Shown: positions 16,867 to 26,585 of the stretch, one piece after another
Layout: every line of letters begins with the position of its first letter
How positions within the stretch are numbered: position 1 is the first letter of the stretch
Assembly: GCF_000379725.1 (NCBI RefSeq)
Contig: NZ_KB903642.1
Span: forward strand, 1-36,231
DNA from: Cytophaga aurantiaca DSM 3654
GTDB lineage: Bacteria > Bacteroidota > Bacteroidia > Cytophagales > Cytophagaceae
Direction of reading: 5' to 3'
DNA length: 36,231 nucleotides
The notes under the pieces: model-generated
The model's input: only the letters and a program-made list of their open reading frames with translations
Databases searched by the model: none
Told to the model about the DNA's origin: nothing
Position numbers and translations under genes: made by a program

Positions 16867-16898
16867 CTTGGGTTTGAAAGAATAATACTCTATTTTTG
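16867..16898 (+). promoter_or_regulatory. Candidate Bacteroidota-type promoter of atpD-atpC
   Basis: TATTTTTG at 16891-16898 matches the Bacteroidota -7 element TAnnTTTG. CTTG at 16867-16870 lies 20 bp upstream, at the expected -33 distance, though it is one base off TTTG; a TTTG at 16873 is closer than usual. The predicted transcript would start near 16905, leaving about 40 nt of leader before the atpD ATG. The remainder of 16520-16866 is AT-rich with no other feature I can support. Confidence 0.5.
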
Positions 16899-16919
16899 CA
16901 GTCGCAAATTTTGAGATAA

Positions 16920-18449
<1,530 letters not shown>

Positions 18450-18474
18450 TAATACGTATCCCTCATAAAAATCG

Positions 18475-18499
18475 GGTTGCTGCATAACATGCGGCAACC
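18475..18499 (+). promoter_or_regulatory. Stem-loop between atpD and atpC
   Basis: GGTTGCTGCA (18475-18484) pairs with TGCGGCAACC (18490-18499) through one G-U, with loop TAACA. The stem is followed by TGTTTT, so it resembles a weak intrinsic terminator/attenuator or an mRNA processing/stability hairpin, which could adjust the atpD:atpC ratio (F1 needs three beta per epsilon). Confidence 0.55.
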
Positions 18500-18519
18500 T
18501 GTTTTAAACAATCTGATAC

Positions 18520-18762
18520 ATGTATTTAGATATACTAACACCCGATCAAACAGTTTTCAGTGGAGAAATTAGCTCTGTACAAGTGCCTGGTACTGCCGGT
18601 CGCTTTGAAGTGTTAACAAATCACGCTCCGATCATTTCAACACTTGAAAAAGGTGATGTAACGATTCGTTTGGCAAAAGAAGAAAAGACGTTCAAGATCG
18701 ATGGGGGAGTTGTTGAAGTATTACACGATAAAGTTATTGTGCTTGCTGAAGCGATCCTGTAA
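18520..18762 (+). CDS. atpC: ATP synthase F1 subunit epsilon (short form)
   Basis: An 80-aa subunit of the F1 central stalk. It holds only the N-terminal beta-sandwich: YLDILTPDQTVFSGEISSVQVPGTAGRFEVLTNHAPI and a GGVVEVLHDKVIVLAEAI ending. The C-terminal helical hairpin that inhibits ATP hydrolysis in longer epsilon subunits (about 130-140 aa) is absent. This short form is usual in Bacteroidota. It lies 70 bp downstream of atpD behind a stem-loop, and is closed by a strong terminator. Confidence 0.95.
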   Translation: MYLDILTPDQTVFSGEISSVQVPGTAGRFEVLTNHAPIISTLEKGDVTIRLAKEEKTFKIDGGVVEVLHDKVIVLAEAIL

Positions 18763-18775
18763 TCGAACAGAATAT

Positions 18776-18830
18776 CGTATAAATAAAAATCCCTTCATGA
18801 TCATATCGTGAAGGGATTTTTATTTATACG
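18776..18830. terminator. Bidirectional terminator between atpC and the convergent DUF6787-like gene
   Basis: A 26-bp stem pairs 18776-18801 with 18805-18830 (one mismatch, G-U capable); its core CCCTTCATGAT/ATCGTGAAGGG is flanked by AAATAAAAAT on one side and ATTTTTATTT on the other. The A/T tracts make it work in both directions, which suits the convergent gene pair. Confidence 0.85.
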
Positions 18831-18847
18831 TTTTATGGAAATTGAAG

Positions 18848-19180
18848 CTATGCGTTCAGGTTGTTTTTAGGATCGGTACTTTTCTTTTTTCCACTGAATC
18901 TGGAGAATGTTTTGCCCATCATTCCAAAGAAAAATTCTTTTTCGCCCAATGCAATTGAAAAGATCACCATAAAGAAATAATAAGCAGGTGTGATTAATAC
19001 AAGCCACAGGAGAATGTACAACCACGTTGGTGTTTCTGCGCCGATCCCAAGGAATGGAAATATAAGTTTCCGAATCTGCACTGCGCACATCCCCGTTAAA
19101 GAGAAGATTAGAAGTATTTTGATAAAGCGCCAGTTGCTTGTAATGCCCCAGCGTGCTTTTAAGTTTTCGAAGAATGACAT
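18848..19180 (-). CDS. DUF6787-like small membrane protein
   Basis: I use ATG 19180 (MSFFENLKARWGI), giving 110 aa; the longer frame to 19228 adds 16 unlikely residues. Two membrane helices are clear, at about 18-36 (FIKILLIFSLTGMCAVQI) and 50-76 (TPTWLYILLWLVLITPAYYFFMVIF), followed by GEKEFFFGMMGKTFSRF and a Lys-rich tail. The arrangement (RWG..., RK..., then two helices and an EFFF segment) resembles the DUF6787 family of Bacteroidota, whose function is unknown. Convergent with atpC. Confidence 0.72.
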   Translation of the reverse strand: MSFFENLKARWGITSNWRFIKILLIFSLTGMCAVQIRKLIFPFLGIGAETPTWLYILLWLVLITPAYYFFMVIFSIALGEKEFFFGMMGKTFSRFSGKKKSTDPKNNLNA

Positions 19181-19343
19181 GATTGTAAAATTAAAGAAAA
19201 ATACTGAATGAAATCTGTAATGTAACATAATAAGGAAATATTATTTGTAAATTCAGTTAAACCGGATAATGAACGGACCATTCATCCGTTCATTTAACAT
19301 AAACCAAACATTGCAGTAATACGATCGAACGTGCAGCAGGAAA

Positions 19344-21329
19344 ATGATATTTAAAAGAGTTATTGGAGAAGGGGGATTTTTTAATGCGTTTCATTTAGTA
19401 GGCACGTTATTATTTGTCGTATGCATTCAATTCTCAAGTCAGGCACAAGTAAAAAAAGTCAAGGTAAGCAAGCATCAATTTTTGTTACTATACGATACGG
19501 TCATTGTTCCGCAAAACGACACCATTGTTATATTGCCAAAAGGTACGAAGTATAAAAAACGGCGCGATTATAAAAGTTATCTGGAGAATAAGTATATCGG
19601 TTATTTATGGGGTCAGGTATATCGGGAGGAACCGCTAAATCTATGCACAGACGATTCTAGTACCGCATGCGAAAGTAAAAATCCGTATCTGGATCACGAA
19701 GGTAAATACATACGCAATATATACATATCAAAGCTTGATGTGTTTGGGAAGCATGTTGATGATACGGTGTATGTAAAAAAGAAAATGATTGACAAGTTTG
19801 GTGACGCATTGCATGAAAAAACAAAAACATTTGTTATTCGCGACAACTTATTTATCAAACACGATTCTATTGTAGATCAGAATCGATTGTCGGATAATGA
19901 ACGTTTGCTTCGTACCCTAAACTACATGCATGATGCACGTATCTATGTAAGGGAGATTCCGTCTACAGCGGACAGTGTTGACATCGAAGTTATTGTTCAG
20001 GATATATGGACTCTTGGCGGATCAATCAATCCCAATTCCATAAATTATTATCAATGGAAAATATATGACCAGAATTTTTTAGGAATGGGTCAATCGCTCG
20101 AATATAAAGGGCAACTTAAATCTACATTAAGTCCCAATCTGGGTTCAGAGTTCACCTATTCAAAGAATAATTTATTTGGAACCTTCTTGAATCCATATTT
20201 TAGATACTCCCAGTTGAATGGTGGTGCCCATGTTGGCATGCAGAATGAAACAAGTATTACCGTAGGAATCAGCAGAGCCATATACATGCCAACAGCCCGA
20301 TTGGCGGGTGGTTATGTGTTTTCAAATAATTGGTCGGTGAATACAAGTAAATTAAAAGATACCGCATTTTATGATTATGAGTATAATGTACATGATGTCT
20401 GGGGCGGCATAACATTCTCACGTTTTAAAAGAAAAGGGGATGAATACGATATCATCACACGACAAAACCGTGCACGTATTTTCTTTTCGATGCGTTATTA
20501 TAACCGCGAATTTTTAAGAAGTGCAGATCAATATTATGCACGTACATCTTCTATATATAATGATCAGAGCTTTATATTGGGGCAGGCAACCTATTTTAAA
20601 TACGACTACTATAAAACAAAATATGTTTATGGCTTTGGACGAACAGAAGATATACCGTATGGACATTCCTATCTGTTAAACACCGGAGTAGAAAAAAAAA
20701 TGGATCAGGTACGCTATTATTTTGGAGCAAATGTATTCAAAATATGGGCCAGGCCAACCGGTCTGTTTTATTTTATAGACGTCAGTGCATCTAGTTTTTA
20801 TAATACGGTATATAAATTTCAGGATATCTTTTTAAGAGGAACAGGGACACTGGTTACACGTATTTATAACACAGGGAGATGGAAGCACCGTTTTTATTTA
20901 GCAGCAAATTATACCAAGATTGTAAATCCTCAATTGAATGGTACCATAAATATCAATGGTGCAAATGGATTGTATGAATTCAATTCGCTTACGTTGGTAG
21001 GCTATCAGGCTTCTTCCATGTCTCTAACAGCCAATGTATTTCCACCATTCAAATTACTTGGTTTCAGGTTTGCATTTATCGCACTAGCCGAGGTTGCACA
21101 AATTGGCAGCAGTACAGAATTTCTTTATAACAACAAACCGTATTCAGGCTTTGCAGCGGGATTCAGAACGAAGAATGAAAACCTTGCATTAGATGAATTT
21201 GAACTTCGGGTGTATTGTTTTCCAAATGCACCGGCAGATGTTTCCATGTTTAAAATTGTAACACTAACGTCACCGCGTTTGCGCATTAACATTAAAGGGG
21301 TTGGGCAGCCTGGTATTATTGGGTTTTAA
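19344..21329 (+). CDS. Omp85-like outer-membrane protein (POTRA plus beta-barrel)
   Basis: A 661-aa protein with an N-terminal export signal (about 1-35, ending SSQAQ), a basic linker, a POTRA-like domain at about 180-225 (RLLRTLNYMHDARIYVREIPS...VDIEVIVQDIWTLGG) preceded by an IRNIYISKLDVFG strand, and a C-terminal half of alternating amphipathic strands ending in the aromatic residue Phe (GIIGF). This architecture fits the BamA/TamA/Omp85 superfamily, which inserts or exports proteins through the outer membrane. The canonical BamA is usually about 800-900 aa with five POTRAs, so this is a short paralogue rather than BamA. Substrate unknown. Its ATG (19344) is the first in frame. Confidence 0.75.
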   Translation: MIFKRVIGEGGFFNAFHLVGTLLFVVCIQFSSQAQVKKVKVSKHQFLLLYDTVIVPQNDTIVILPKGTKYKKRRDYKSYLENKYIGYLWGQVYREEPLNLCTDDSSTACESKNPYLDHEGKYIRNIYISKLDVFGKHVDDTVYVKKKMIDKFGDALHEKTKTFVIRDNLFIKHDSIVDQNRLSDNERLLRTLNYMHDARIYVREIPSTADSVDIEVIVQDIWTLGGSINPNSINYYQWKIYDQNFLGMGQSLEYKGQLKSTLSPNLGSEFTYSKNNLFGTFLNPYFRYSQLNGGAHVGMQNETSITVGISRAIYMPTARLAGGYVFSNNWSVNTSKLKDTAFYDYEYNVHDVWGGITFSRFKRKGDEYDIITRQNRARIFFSMRYYNREFLRSADQYYARTSSIYNDQSFILGQATYFKYDYYKTKYVYGFGRTEDIPYGHSYLLNTGVEKKMDQVRYYFGANVFKIWARPTGLFYFIDVSASSFYNTVYKFQDIFLRGTGTLVTRIYNTGRWKHRFYLAANYTKIVNPQLNGTININGANGLYEFNSLTLVGYQASSMSLTANVFPPFKLLGFRFAFIALAEVAQIGSSTEFLYNNKPYSGFAAGFRTKNENLALDEFELRVYCFPNAPADVSMFKIVTLTSPRLRINIKGVGQPGIIGF

Positions 21330-21373
21330 GGTCTCTGATTTTACATTTATCAGACTACTACTTGTATGAAACA

Positions 21374-21450
21374 ATCCCGTAGGGATGGCATATCTGTAGA
21401 AAAATATACCTCACAAATAGTTGCGTACGGAGCTCCGTTCAGGAGCGACC
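21374..21450. repeat. Dispersed intergenic element (CCCGTAGGGA ... GGAGCTCC ... GGAGCGACC)
   Basis: A compact block with the small palindromes TCCCGTAGGGA (21375-21385) and CGGAGCTCCG (21428-21437), followed by TTCAGGAGCGACC. I recall closely similar blocks (TCCCTACGGGA, ACAAATAGTTGCG, GGAGCTCC, AGGAGCGACC) recurring in many Bacteroidota genomes. Here it abuts, and in one frame runs into, the truncated cargo gene, suggesting that the element marks a rearrangement junction. Confidence 0.6.
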
Positions 21451-21993
21451 AATAACAAGCGCACTGTTGCATCAGGAGTTTACAAATTCGCCAATATTTA
21501 TCAGGCACATTTATCGGGTACAACGTGGATCTTTAATGCTGCAACTCAGGTAAAATCACCGGAAGGATTTGATATGTATATTCAGAGTCCAATATATTCA
21601 GGTAACCATCTATATTACATTGGCGCAGGTCATAACAGTGCTATTGGTAATGGCTTAGAACTGGAAGTCTGGAACTTGTATTATGAAAATGCATGTGCGC
21701 CAGCGTTACAACGTGTTGGCACAAACCAGGATGAAGTATCAAATACGGAAGTAGTGATTTATCCTAATCCATTCAATACGGAGTTTTCGATTGATTTATC
21801 GGTATATGCACAAGATGAGAATTCGACATCCGTTAGCGTTGAGGTCATAGATGCTGCAGGTAAGAACGTATACAAGAAAAATGTATTGTCTGAATTAACT
21901 TCTATTTCAACCGCTGATTGGGCATCAGGCATGTATATTATACGGATTATACATAATGGTGCGACTGTCAATAAAAAAGTAATTAAATATTAA
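21421..21993 (+). pseudogene. Remnant of a secreted T9SS cargo protein with type A C-terminal tail
   Basis: The open frame encodes 190 aa but has no signal peptide; its first dozen codons (from TTG 21421) are the dispersed repeat, immediately preceded by an in-frame TAG. Authentic-looking protein begins near 21451. Residues about 17-100 are a beta-rich fragment (SGTTWIFNAATQV, PIYSGNHLYYIGAGHN, LELEVWNLYYENAC), perhaps the end of an enzyme or adhesin domain that I cannot name. The last 75 residues are a standard type A sorting domain (VVIYPNPFNTEFSIDLS, VEVIDAAGKNVYKKNV, ASGMYIIRIIHNGATVNKKVIKY). Type A tails belong on exported proteins, so without a signal peptide this is most simply a 5'-truncated pseudogene. 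Confidence 0.7.
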
Positions 21994-22007
21994 GCGTAAA
22001 ATTAAAC

Positions 22008-22057
22008 AAAAGGCAATGCGTATCCTTATCTTAGTATAAGGATACGCATTGCCTTTT
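22008..22057. terminator. Strong symmetrical terminator
   Basis: A perfect 22-bp stem pairs 22008-22029 with 22036-22057 (AAAAGGCAATGCGTATCC...), loop CTTAGT, with an A-run before and a T-run after, so it can terminate either strand. It ends 8 bp before the start codon of the 684-aa gene, so any promoter of that gene must overlap the hairpin or lie upstream of it. Confidence 0.85.
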
Positions 22058-22064
22058 ATATTAT

Positions 22065-24119
22065 ATGAAAATTAAATTAGCATTGATTGCTATAGTATTT
22101 ATTTTTTCCAATATCGGTTTTGCTCAACACGAAACCGATAAACGGGTTATTGGTTTTAAATATATTTTAAAGTTTAATTCTAATGATCCCGATGTAACAA
22201 TAAACAATACGAATTTATATAACCCTTTTAATACAAACTACAAAAGCATCATGAATACAATGTATGCAAATTCGATTTGCGACACGGTGGGTAATTTACT
22301 TTTTTATTATGATGGGGCTACGCTTTATGAAGCAAACGGACAAATAATGAATGGAGGTAATGTTCATGAATATAACTTTAGTAATCATTATACATCAAGC
22401 CTAATTGTTCCCATTGAAGAAAGCAATCGTAGGTATTATTATTTATTTGAAACACTGCCCCATGAAGAAAATTGGAATTATGTGCTGAATCAACCCTTAG
22501 AAACAACACCTAATTGTTATTATCCAAACGAATGCAGTAAGTTTTGGGACTTGTGTACATTAGAATATAGCATTATAGATATGCAGGCAAACAATGGCCG
22601 CGGGGCAGTTACTAAAAAAAATATTTTTGTGGCTGACTCAGTAGGACCTTCTTTAAGTGGTGTAAAGCATCAGAATAATATTGATACCTGGGTTACAGTT
22701 TTAAAATATCATACTAATAAGATTTTTAATTATAAAGTAAATTCCTGTAGCATAGATGCACCTGTAATAAGTCCAATCCCTGATTTTGAATATAAAAATA
22801 AGCCTCTGTATATATCTTATACAGCTTCTTATGGTTTGGGATTTCAATGCGTATATTCTACTAAAGGAGACTATGTAGCTTTTCCGGGATTTAAAATTTC
22901 CGATAATACGTCAACTTATTTATTTATTTCACATTTTGATAGTCAGTCCGGATTACTCGATTTTACTAGTTTACAAACTATTGCTGTTCCAAGTGGTTTT
23001 AATGCAAATTTATTTTCACATGACTCAAGGTATTTATACTATCACGATGCTGGTTTCTTTTCCTCTGTATGGACGTTTCAATACGATTTAAATACTCAAA
23101 CATCTACACCTTTCTATTTTAATTTAGATAAAAATGTTTATGTAGGAACTGATTATGGTAAAGAGAATAATATTTTAATCCATAAGTTTAAAAGAGTTTC
23201 TATAAATCCTATTACCAGGAATTTTGTTGGCTACTTAGGTGAAATTAAAAACATTGATCAAACTTTTGTTCCGTCGAATTTAGTTGATTCTTTATTAATG
23301 CCTTCATATGAGGAACCACAAGATATTCCACAATTCAGCTATATAGCCCGCAACAACTACATCTACAACTTTTATCATCCCGATTATAAAAAGCCCGATG
23401 CATTTCCTGTAGCGCACGCACTTTCAAATACGGTAGCATCACCTTCGTGTTTTAATACTACTGTTACATTAAAAGGAAATACAAATATTCCTGTAGACAG
23501 CTTGTATTGGCTTGTTAAAAAAACAGGACAAAATACCCTGCAGCGTTTTGATGCAGATACATTTGATTTGTCTGTAACTCCTGGTGTGTATACTGCGAGT
23601 TTGGTATCATATAACTATTGTTTGGCAGACACTGCCACACAACAATTTACCATTGAAGATTATCCTGTCGTACATCTGGCAGAAGATACGGTGTATACCT
23701 GCGAATCAAAACCCTTAGAACTTCCTTCTAATACTACCTACACATATTACTGGGTCAATGAAAATAAAACAACTATTTCCAGTCCGGTTTCAGAAACAGG
23801 TCAATACAACATCGTTGTAAAAAACAGTTGTGGTACAAAAGAAGATAGTTTGTATCTTAAAAATAGTACAGTGGATGTGACTAATTTAATAACTGCAAAC
23901 AACGACCATCAAAACGATTGTTTGATTGCCGGATCAAATAATGCAAATGAAATAATTCGCATGAGTATCTATAATTCCTGGGGCAGTCGTATTTTTTTAG
24001 ATGAACAGTATAAAAACAATTGGTGTCCGTCTAATGAATTAACTGATGGTGTATATTATTACGAAGCCAATTATAATAACAATTGCAGCAAAAAAGGCTG
24101 GGTTGAAATTATTCATTGA
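22065..24119 (+). CDS. Secreted protein with CHU_C (T9SS type B) C-terminal domain
   Basis: A 684-aa product: signal peptide MKIKLALIAIVFIFSNIGFAQ; a long N-terminal region (about 25-440) with repeated beta-strand blocks describing an extracellular scaffold (SSLIVPIEESNRRYYYLF, DSRYLYYHDAG), resembling the YncE/propeller-like heads often seen with CHU_C tails; PKD/Ig-like stretches at about 455-600 (SCFNTTVTLKGN, LVSYNYCLADTATQQFTI); and a C-terminal gliding-motility-associated domain at about 612-684 (ITANNDHQNDCLIAG, IYNSWGSRIFL, LTDGVYYYEANY). This type B signal directs secretion through the type IX system. The usual NPxGDGxND is reduced to NNDHQNDC. The start is only 8 bp past a terminator stem. 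Function unknown. Confidence 0.85.
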   Translation: MKIKLALIAIVFIFSNIGFAQHETDKRVIGFKYILKFNSNDPDVTINNTNLYNPFNTNYKSIMNTMYANSICDTVGNLLFYYDGATLYEANGQIMNGGNVHEYNFSNHYTSSLIVPIEESNRRYYYLFETLPHEENWNYVLNQPLETTPNCYYPNECSKFWDLCTLEYSIIDMQANNGRGAVTKKNIFVADSVGPSLSGVKHQNNIDTWVTVLKYHTNKIFNYKVNSCSIDAPVISPIPDFEYKNKPLYISYTASYGLGFQCVYSTKGDYVAFPGFKISDNTSTYLFISHFDSQSGLLDFTSLQTIAVPSGFNANLFSHDSRYLYYHDAGFFSSVWTFQYDLNTQTSTPFYFNLDKNVYVGTDYGKENNILIHKFKRVSINPITRNFVGYLGEIKNIDQTFVPSNLVDSLLMPSYEEPQDIPQFSYIARNNYIYNFYHPDYKKPDAFPVAHALSNTVASPSCFNTTVTLKGNTNIPVDSLYWLVKKTGQNTLQRFDADTFDLSVTPGVYTASLVSYNYCLADTATQQFTIEDYPVVHLAEDTVYTCESKPLELPSNTTYTYYWVNENKTTISSPVSETGQYNIVVKNSCGTKEDSLYLKNSTVDVTNLITANNDHQNDCLIAGSNNANEIIRMSIYNSWGSRIFLDEQYKNNWCPSNELTDGVYYYEANYNNNCSKKGWVEIIH

Positions 24120-24123
24120 TTGT

Positions 24124-24164
24124 ACTCTATCCGTAGAGCGCTTCGCTTACTCTAAGGATAGAGT
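24124..24164. repeat. ATCC(T/G)TAGAG stem-loop repeat, variant copy
   Basis: ACTCTATCCGTAGAG (24124-24138) pairs with CTCTAAGGATAGAGT (24150-24164) with one mismatch; the loop CGCTTCGCTTA is nearly the same as those of the copies at 15559-15589 and 25073-25103. It lies immediately 3' of the CHU_C gene and before a convergent gene, so it may also serve as a transcription barrier. Confidence 0.75.
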
Positions 24165-24199
24165 AGTTTTCTATTCCCGTTATTTTTTTTCAGATGAAA

Positions 24200-24877
24200 T
24201 TAAAACGCATACCCAATATTTATAAGCAATGGGGCAATCATATATGAACGAAAATCTTTTGTATTGCGCTCTGGTTTTTGCCATTCGTTTTGTACAGGAA
24301 GATTTTTATAACGCTCCCGTTGAAAAAAAGCGTATTGAATATTGTAATTTAAGTCAATAATAAATCTTTTTTTAACGAGCCACTGATATCCGATTCCCGG
24401 ACCTGCATATACGCCGAATTGTTGTTTGATAATATTGTCTTCGTAATAATATCCGGGATGTAAACCGGGATTTAAATCAGAACTGTTTAACTGGATGTCT
24501 CCGGTTTGAGGATTGTATGAGCCGGAAGCATACGATTCTTCATAAAAAGCGGTGGCAGAAACTGAAATATAAAAACCCTGATTGTATCCCTTTTTCTTTT
24601 GTGTGTACCATCTGAGTTGCGGCATCAGTCCAATTGAATAATCAATAGGATGATCTTTTGAATAATATTGGTAATCACAAAAAGCAATTGTGTTAAAACT
24701 TATTCTTTTTGTTAATGCCTTCTCAAATTGCAAAACGAAGAATCCAATTGGAGCAGGTACTCCGATTTGAATGTTGTTTTTATGCGATTTAGAAATGACG
24801 TTTGAGCTATCAGTAGATTGCGCAAAACAGTATGAATGTAGAGCAATTGAAAGGGATATTAAAAATGCTTTTTTCAT
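24200..24877 (-). CDS. Outer-membrane beta-barrel protein
   Basis: A 225-aa product with a signal peptide (MKKAFLISLSIALHSYCFAQ) and a mature chain of alternating amphipathic strands typical of small porin-like barrels (IGFFVLQFEKALTKRISFNTIAFCDYQYY, YSIGLMPQLRWY, GFYISVSATAFY, FGVYAGPGIGYQWLVKKRFIIDLNYNIQYAF, MIAPLLINIGYAF) ending in the aromatic Phe. It resembles OmpW/DUF3575-like barrels, but I cannot assign a family. Transcribed alone on the minus strand; the upstream gap (24878-25229) contains repeats only. Confidence 0.78.
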   Translation of the reverse strand: MKKAFLISLSIALHSYCFAQSTDSSNVISKSHKNNIQIGVPAPIGFFVLQFEKALTKRISFNTIAFCDYQYYSKDHPIDYSIGLMPQLRWYTQKKKGYNQGFYISVSATAFYEESYASGSYNPQTGDIQLNSSDLNPGLHPGYYYEDNIIKQQFGVYAGPGIGYQWLVKKRFIIDLNYNIQYAFFQRERYKNLPVQNEWQKPERNTKDFRSYMIAPLLINIGYAF

Positions 24878-24973
24878 CTAAAAATAATGAATTAGAGATA
24901 TTGATATGCAATTATAAGAAATAATTCGGGAATAAAGTTGTCAAGTATGCCTAGAGCGCTTAGCGTATTCTAT

Positions 24974-25103
24974 CCGTAGAGTTCCGAAGGGCTCTACGGG
25001 TGTATAATGGAGGAGAGTCTTTGACTCGTTTCTAATCTATAGAACGCGTCAAAGACTCTATTTTATTGAAAGATCCTTAGAGCGCTTCGCTAACTCTAAG
25101 GAT
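24974..25103. repeat. Three dispersed stem-loop repeats in the gap upstream of the sigma factor gene
   Basis: CCGTAGAG/CTCTACGG (24974-24981 with 24992-24999), AGAGTCTTTGAC/GTCAAAGACTCT (25014-25025 with 25048-25059) and ATCCTTAGAG/CTCTAAGGAT (25073-25082 with 25094-25103). The last is the inverted counterpart of the copy at 15559-15589, with a reverse-complemented identical loop. The bases TTGACTCGTTTCTAATCT at 25021-25038 recur with one extra base near 15600. No gene is visible in 24878-25196; after 25104 the sequence is AT-rich and probably carries the sigma-operon promoter, though I cannot place it. Confidence 0.72.
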
Positions 25104-25229
25104 AGGTGGCTAATTTTAATTTCAAATTATACTTCATTCAATAAAATTTTATTTAACTTGTCTCATTAACTAAATAACCGCATCATAGAAAAAAGGATTA
25201 TCATATCAGAAGAAGAACTTGTTGAGCGT

Positions 25230-25727
25230 TTGCGTGCTCAGGATGTAAAGGCTTTTGAGTATCTATATGATAATTATTCGGGGGCGGTTTATGGGATCAT
25301 ATTTAAGATCGTTCGTTCGGAAGAGTTCGCTCAGGAGTTATTGAATGATTGTTTTTTAAGGATCTGGAACAAGATCAACGATTACGATGCCTCAAAGGGC
25401 AAGCTATTTACCTGGATCTTGAATATTGCCCGCAACCTTGCTTTAGATAAACTACGGTCTAAAGAATATAAAGCGAAGATGAAAACCGATGATGTATCGG
25501 AGAACGTATCTATATCGGATTTGCAATACAGTCAGGCCAATAATCCTGAATTCATAGGAATTAAGGAAATGGTAGAAAAATTGCCAATCGAACAAAAAAA
25601 ATTAATTGATCTCATGTATTTTCAAGGCTATTCTCAATCAGAGATAGCCGAAGAGTTAAATATGCCGCTGGGCACGGTTAAAACACGTGTACGTGCTGCT
25701 ATGTCAACATTAAGAAAATTATTCTGA
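25230..25727 (+). CDS. ECF-type RNA polymerase sigma factor
   Basis: From TTG 25230 the product is 165 aa. Region 2 (DVKAFEYLYDNYSGAVYGIIFKIVRSEEFAQELLNDCFLRIWNKI) and region 4 (LPIEQKKLIDLMYFQGYSQSEIAEELNMPLGTVKTRVRAAMSTLRK) are complete; region 3 is absent, as in ECF sigmas. The real N-terminus probably lies further upstream: codons 25203-25229 read in frame as ISEEELVERL(RAQD...), a typical opening for this group, but no ATG, GTG or TTG exists between the in-frame stop at 25167 and 25230, only ATT, ATC and ATA, with an AAAAAAGG just before. The anti-sigma gene begins 4 bp after its stop. Likely controls the envelope genes downstream. Confidence 0.9.
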   Translation: MRAQDVKAFEYLYDNYSGAVYGIIFKIVRSEEFAQELLNDCFLRIWNKINDYDASKGKLFTWILNIARNLALDKLRSKEYKAKMKTDDVSENVSISDLQYSQANNPEFIGIKEMVEKLPIEQKKLIDLMYFQGYSQSEIAEELNMPLGTVKTRVRAAMSTLRKLF

Positions 25728-25731
25728 TACA

Positions 25732-26550
25732 TTGAATATAGAAGAATACATATCGTCAGGAGTTTTAGAACTATACGTTTTAGGTGCTTTAAGTAAAGCT
25801 GAAGCCGTAGACGTAGAAGTACATGCTGCCGCATATCCCGAAATTGCAGAAGAGTTACGCACACTTCAGGCAACACTGGAAGGATTTGCACAAGCGCATG
25901 CAATACAGCCTCCGGCCCATTTAAAACAACAAATTGTTTCTGAAATTGAAAAGACAGTAGCTCAAAACAAATCGGGAAAAACTGTTAAATCTATTTCAAT
26001 TTCAAATACATCTTCCTTGTTTAATTGGCTCACGGCAGCTTCGATCATTGTGGCTATTGCTACGTCCGTACTTTCAGGTTATTTCTGGTCTAAATGGAAA
26101 AATGCTGAAGGCCACATTATTGCTTTGGAAAAGGAGAATGTGATCTTTGCACAAAACGCAAATTATCAGATCGATTCGACACAATTGATTATACAGGAAA
26201 AAAATCAATCCTTCTCATTCATAACAGATACAGCAACAACCAAAGTGGTGATGAAAGGTTTACCGATCTCACCTTCTTCGGTAGCACTGGTATTCTGGAA
26301 CAAAAATACAAAAGAAGTATTTCTGGATGTGAAGAGTTTGCCGGTTCCTCCCGCAGGTATGCAATACCAATTGTGGGCGCTTGATAAAGGTGTACCGGTA
26401 GATGCAGGTGTATTTGATCTGGCAACCGCAGGTAATCTACAAAAATTAAAATCCATTAACAGTGCACAGGCATTTGCTGTAACATTGGAAAAAGCAGGAG
26501 GTAGCCCGACGCCGACGCTTGAACAGATTCATATATTAGGAACGATTTAA
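25732..26550 (+). CDS. RskA-like anti-sigma factor
   Basis: A 272-aa membrane protein starting at TTG 25732, 4 bp after the sigma-factor stop (MNIEEYISSGVLELYVLGAL). Order: N-terminal sigma-binding helices (1-75), one membrane helix at about 97-118 (WLTAASIIVAIATSVLSGYFW), a short coiled coil (about 122-150), and a periplasmic RskA C-terminal domain (about 155-272) with VVMKGLP, SVALVFWNKNTKEVFLDVKSLP, MQYQLWALDKGVPVDAGVFD and FAVTLEKAGGSPTPTLEQIHILG. No HxxxCxxC zinc motif is present in the N-terminal domain. Such proteins hold the cognate ECF sigma at the membrane until an envelope signal is sensed. The start-codon weakness (TTG) matches that of its partner. Confidence 0.9.
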   Translation: MNIEEYISSGVLELYVLGALSKAEAVDVEVHAAAYPEIAEELRTLQATLEGFAQAHAIQPPAHLKQQIVSEIEKTVAQNKSGKTVKSISISNTSSLFNWLTAASIIVAIATSVLSGYFWSKWKNAEGHIIALEKENVIFAQNANYQIDSTQLIIQEKNQSFSFITDTATTKVVMKGLPISPSSVALVFWNKNTKEVFLDVKSLPVPPAGMQYQLWALDKGVPVDAGVFDLATAGNLQKLKSINSAQAFAVTLEKAGGSPTPTLEQIHILGTI

Positions 26551-26585
26551 GTGAACAGTAGTCAGTAAATAGTAGCACGAACTTT

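Noticed and set aside
19344-21329. Calling this gene bamA
   Set aside because: The product is too short, with only one clear POTRA-like segment; BamA usually has five POTRAs.
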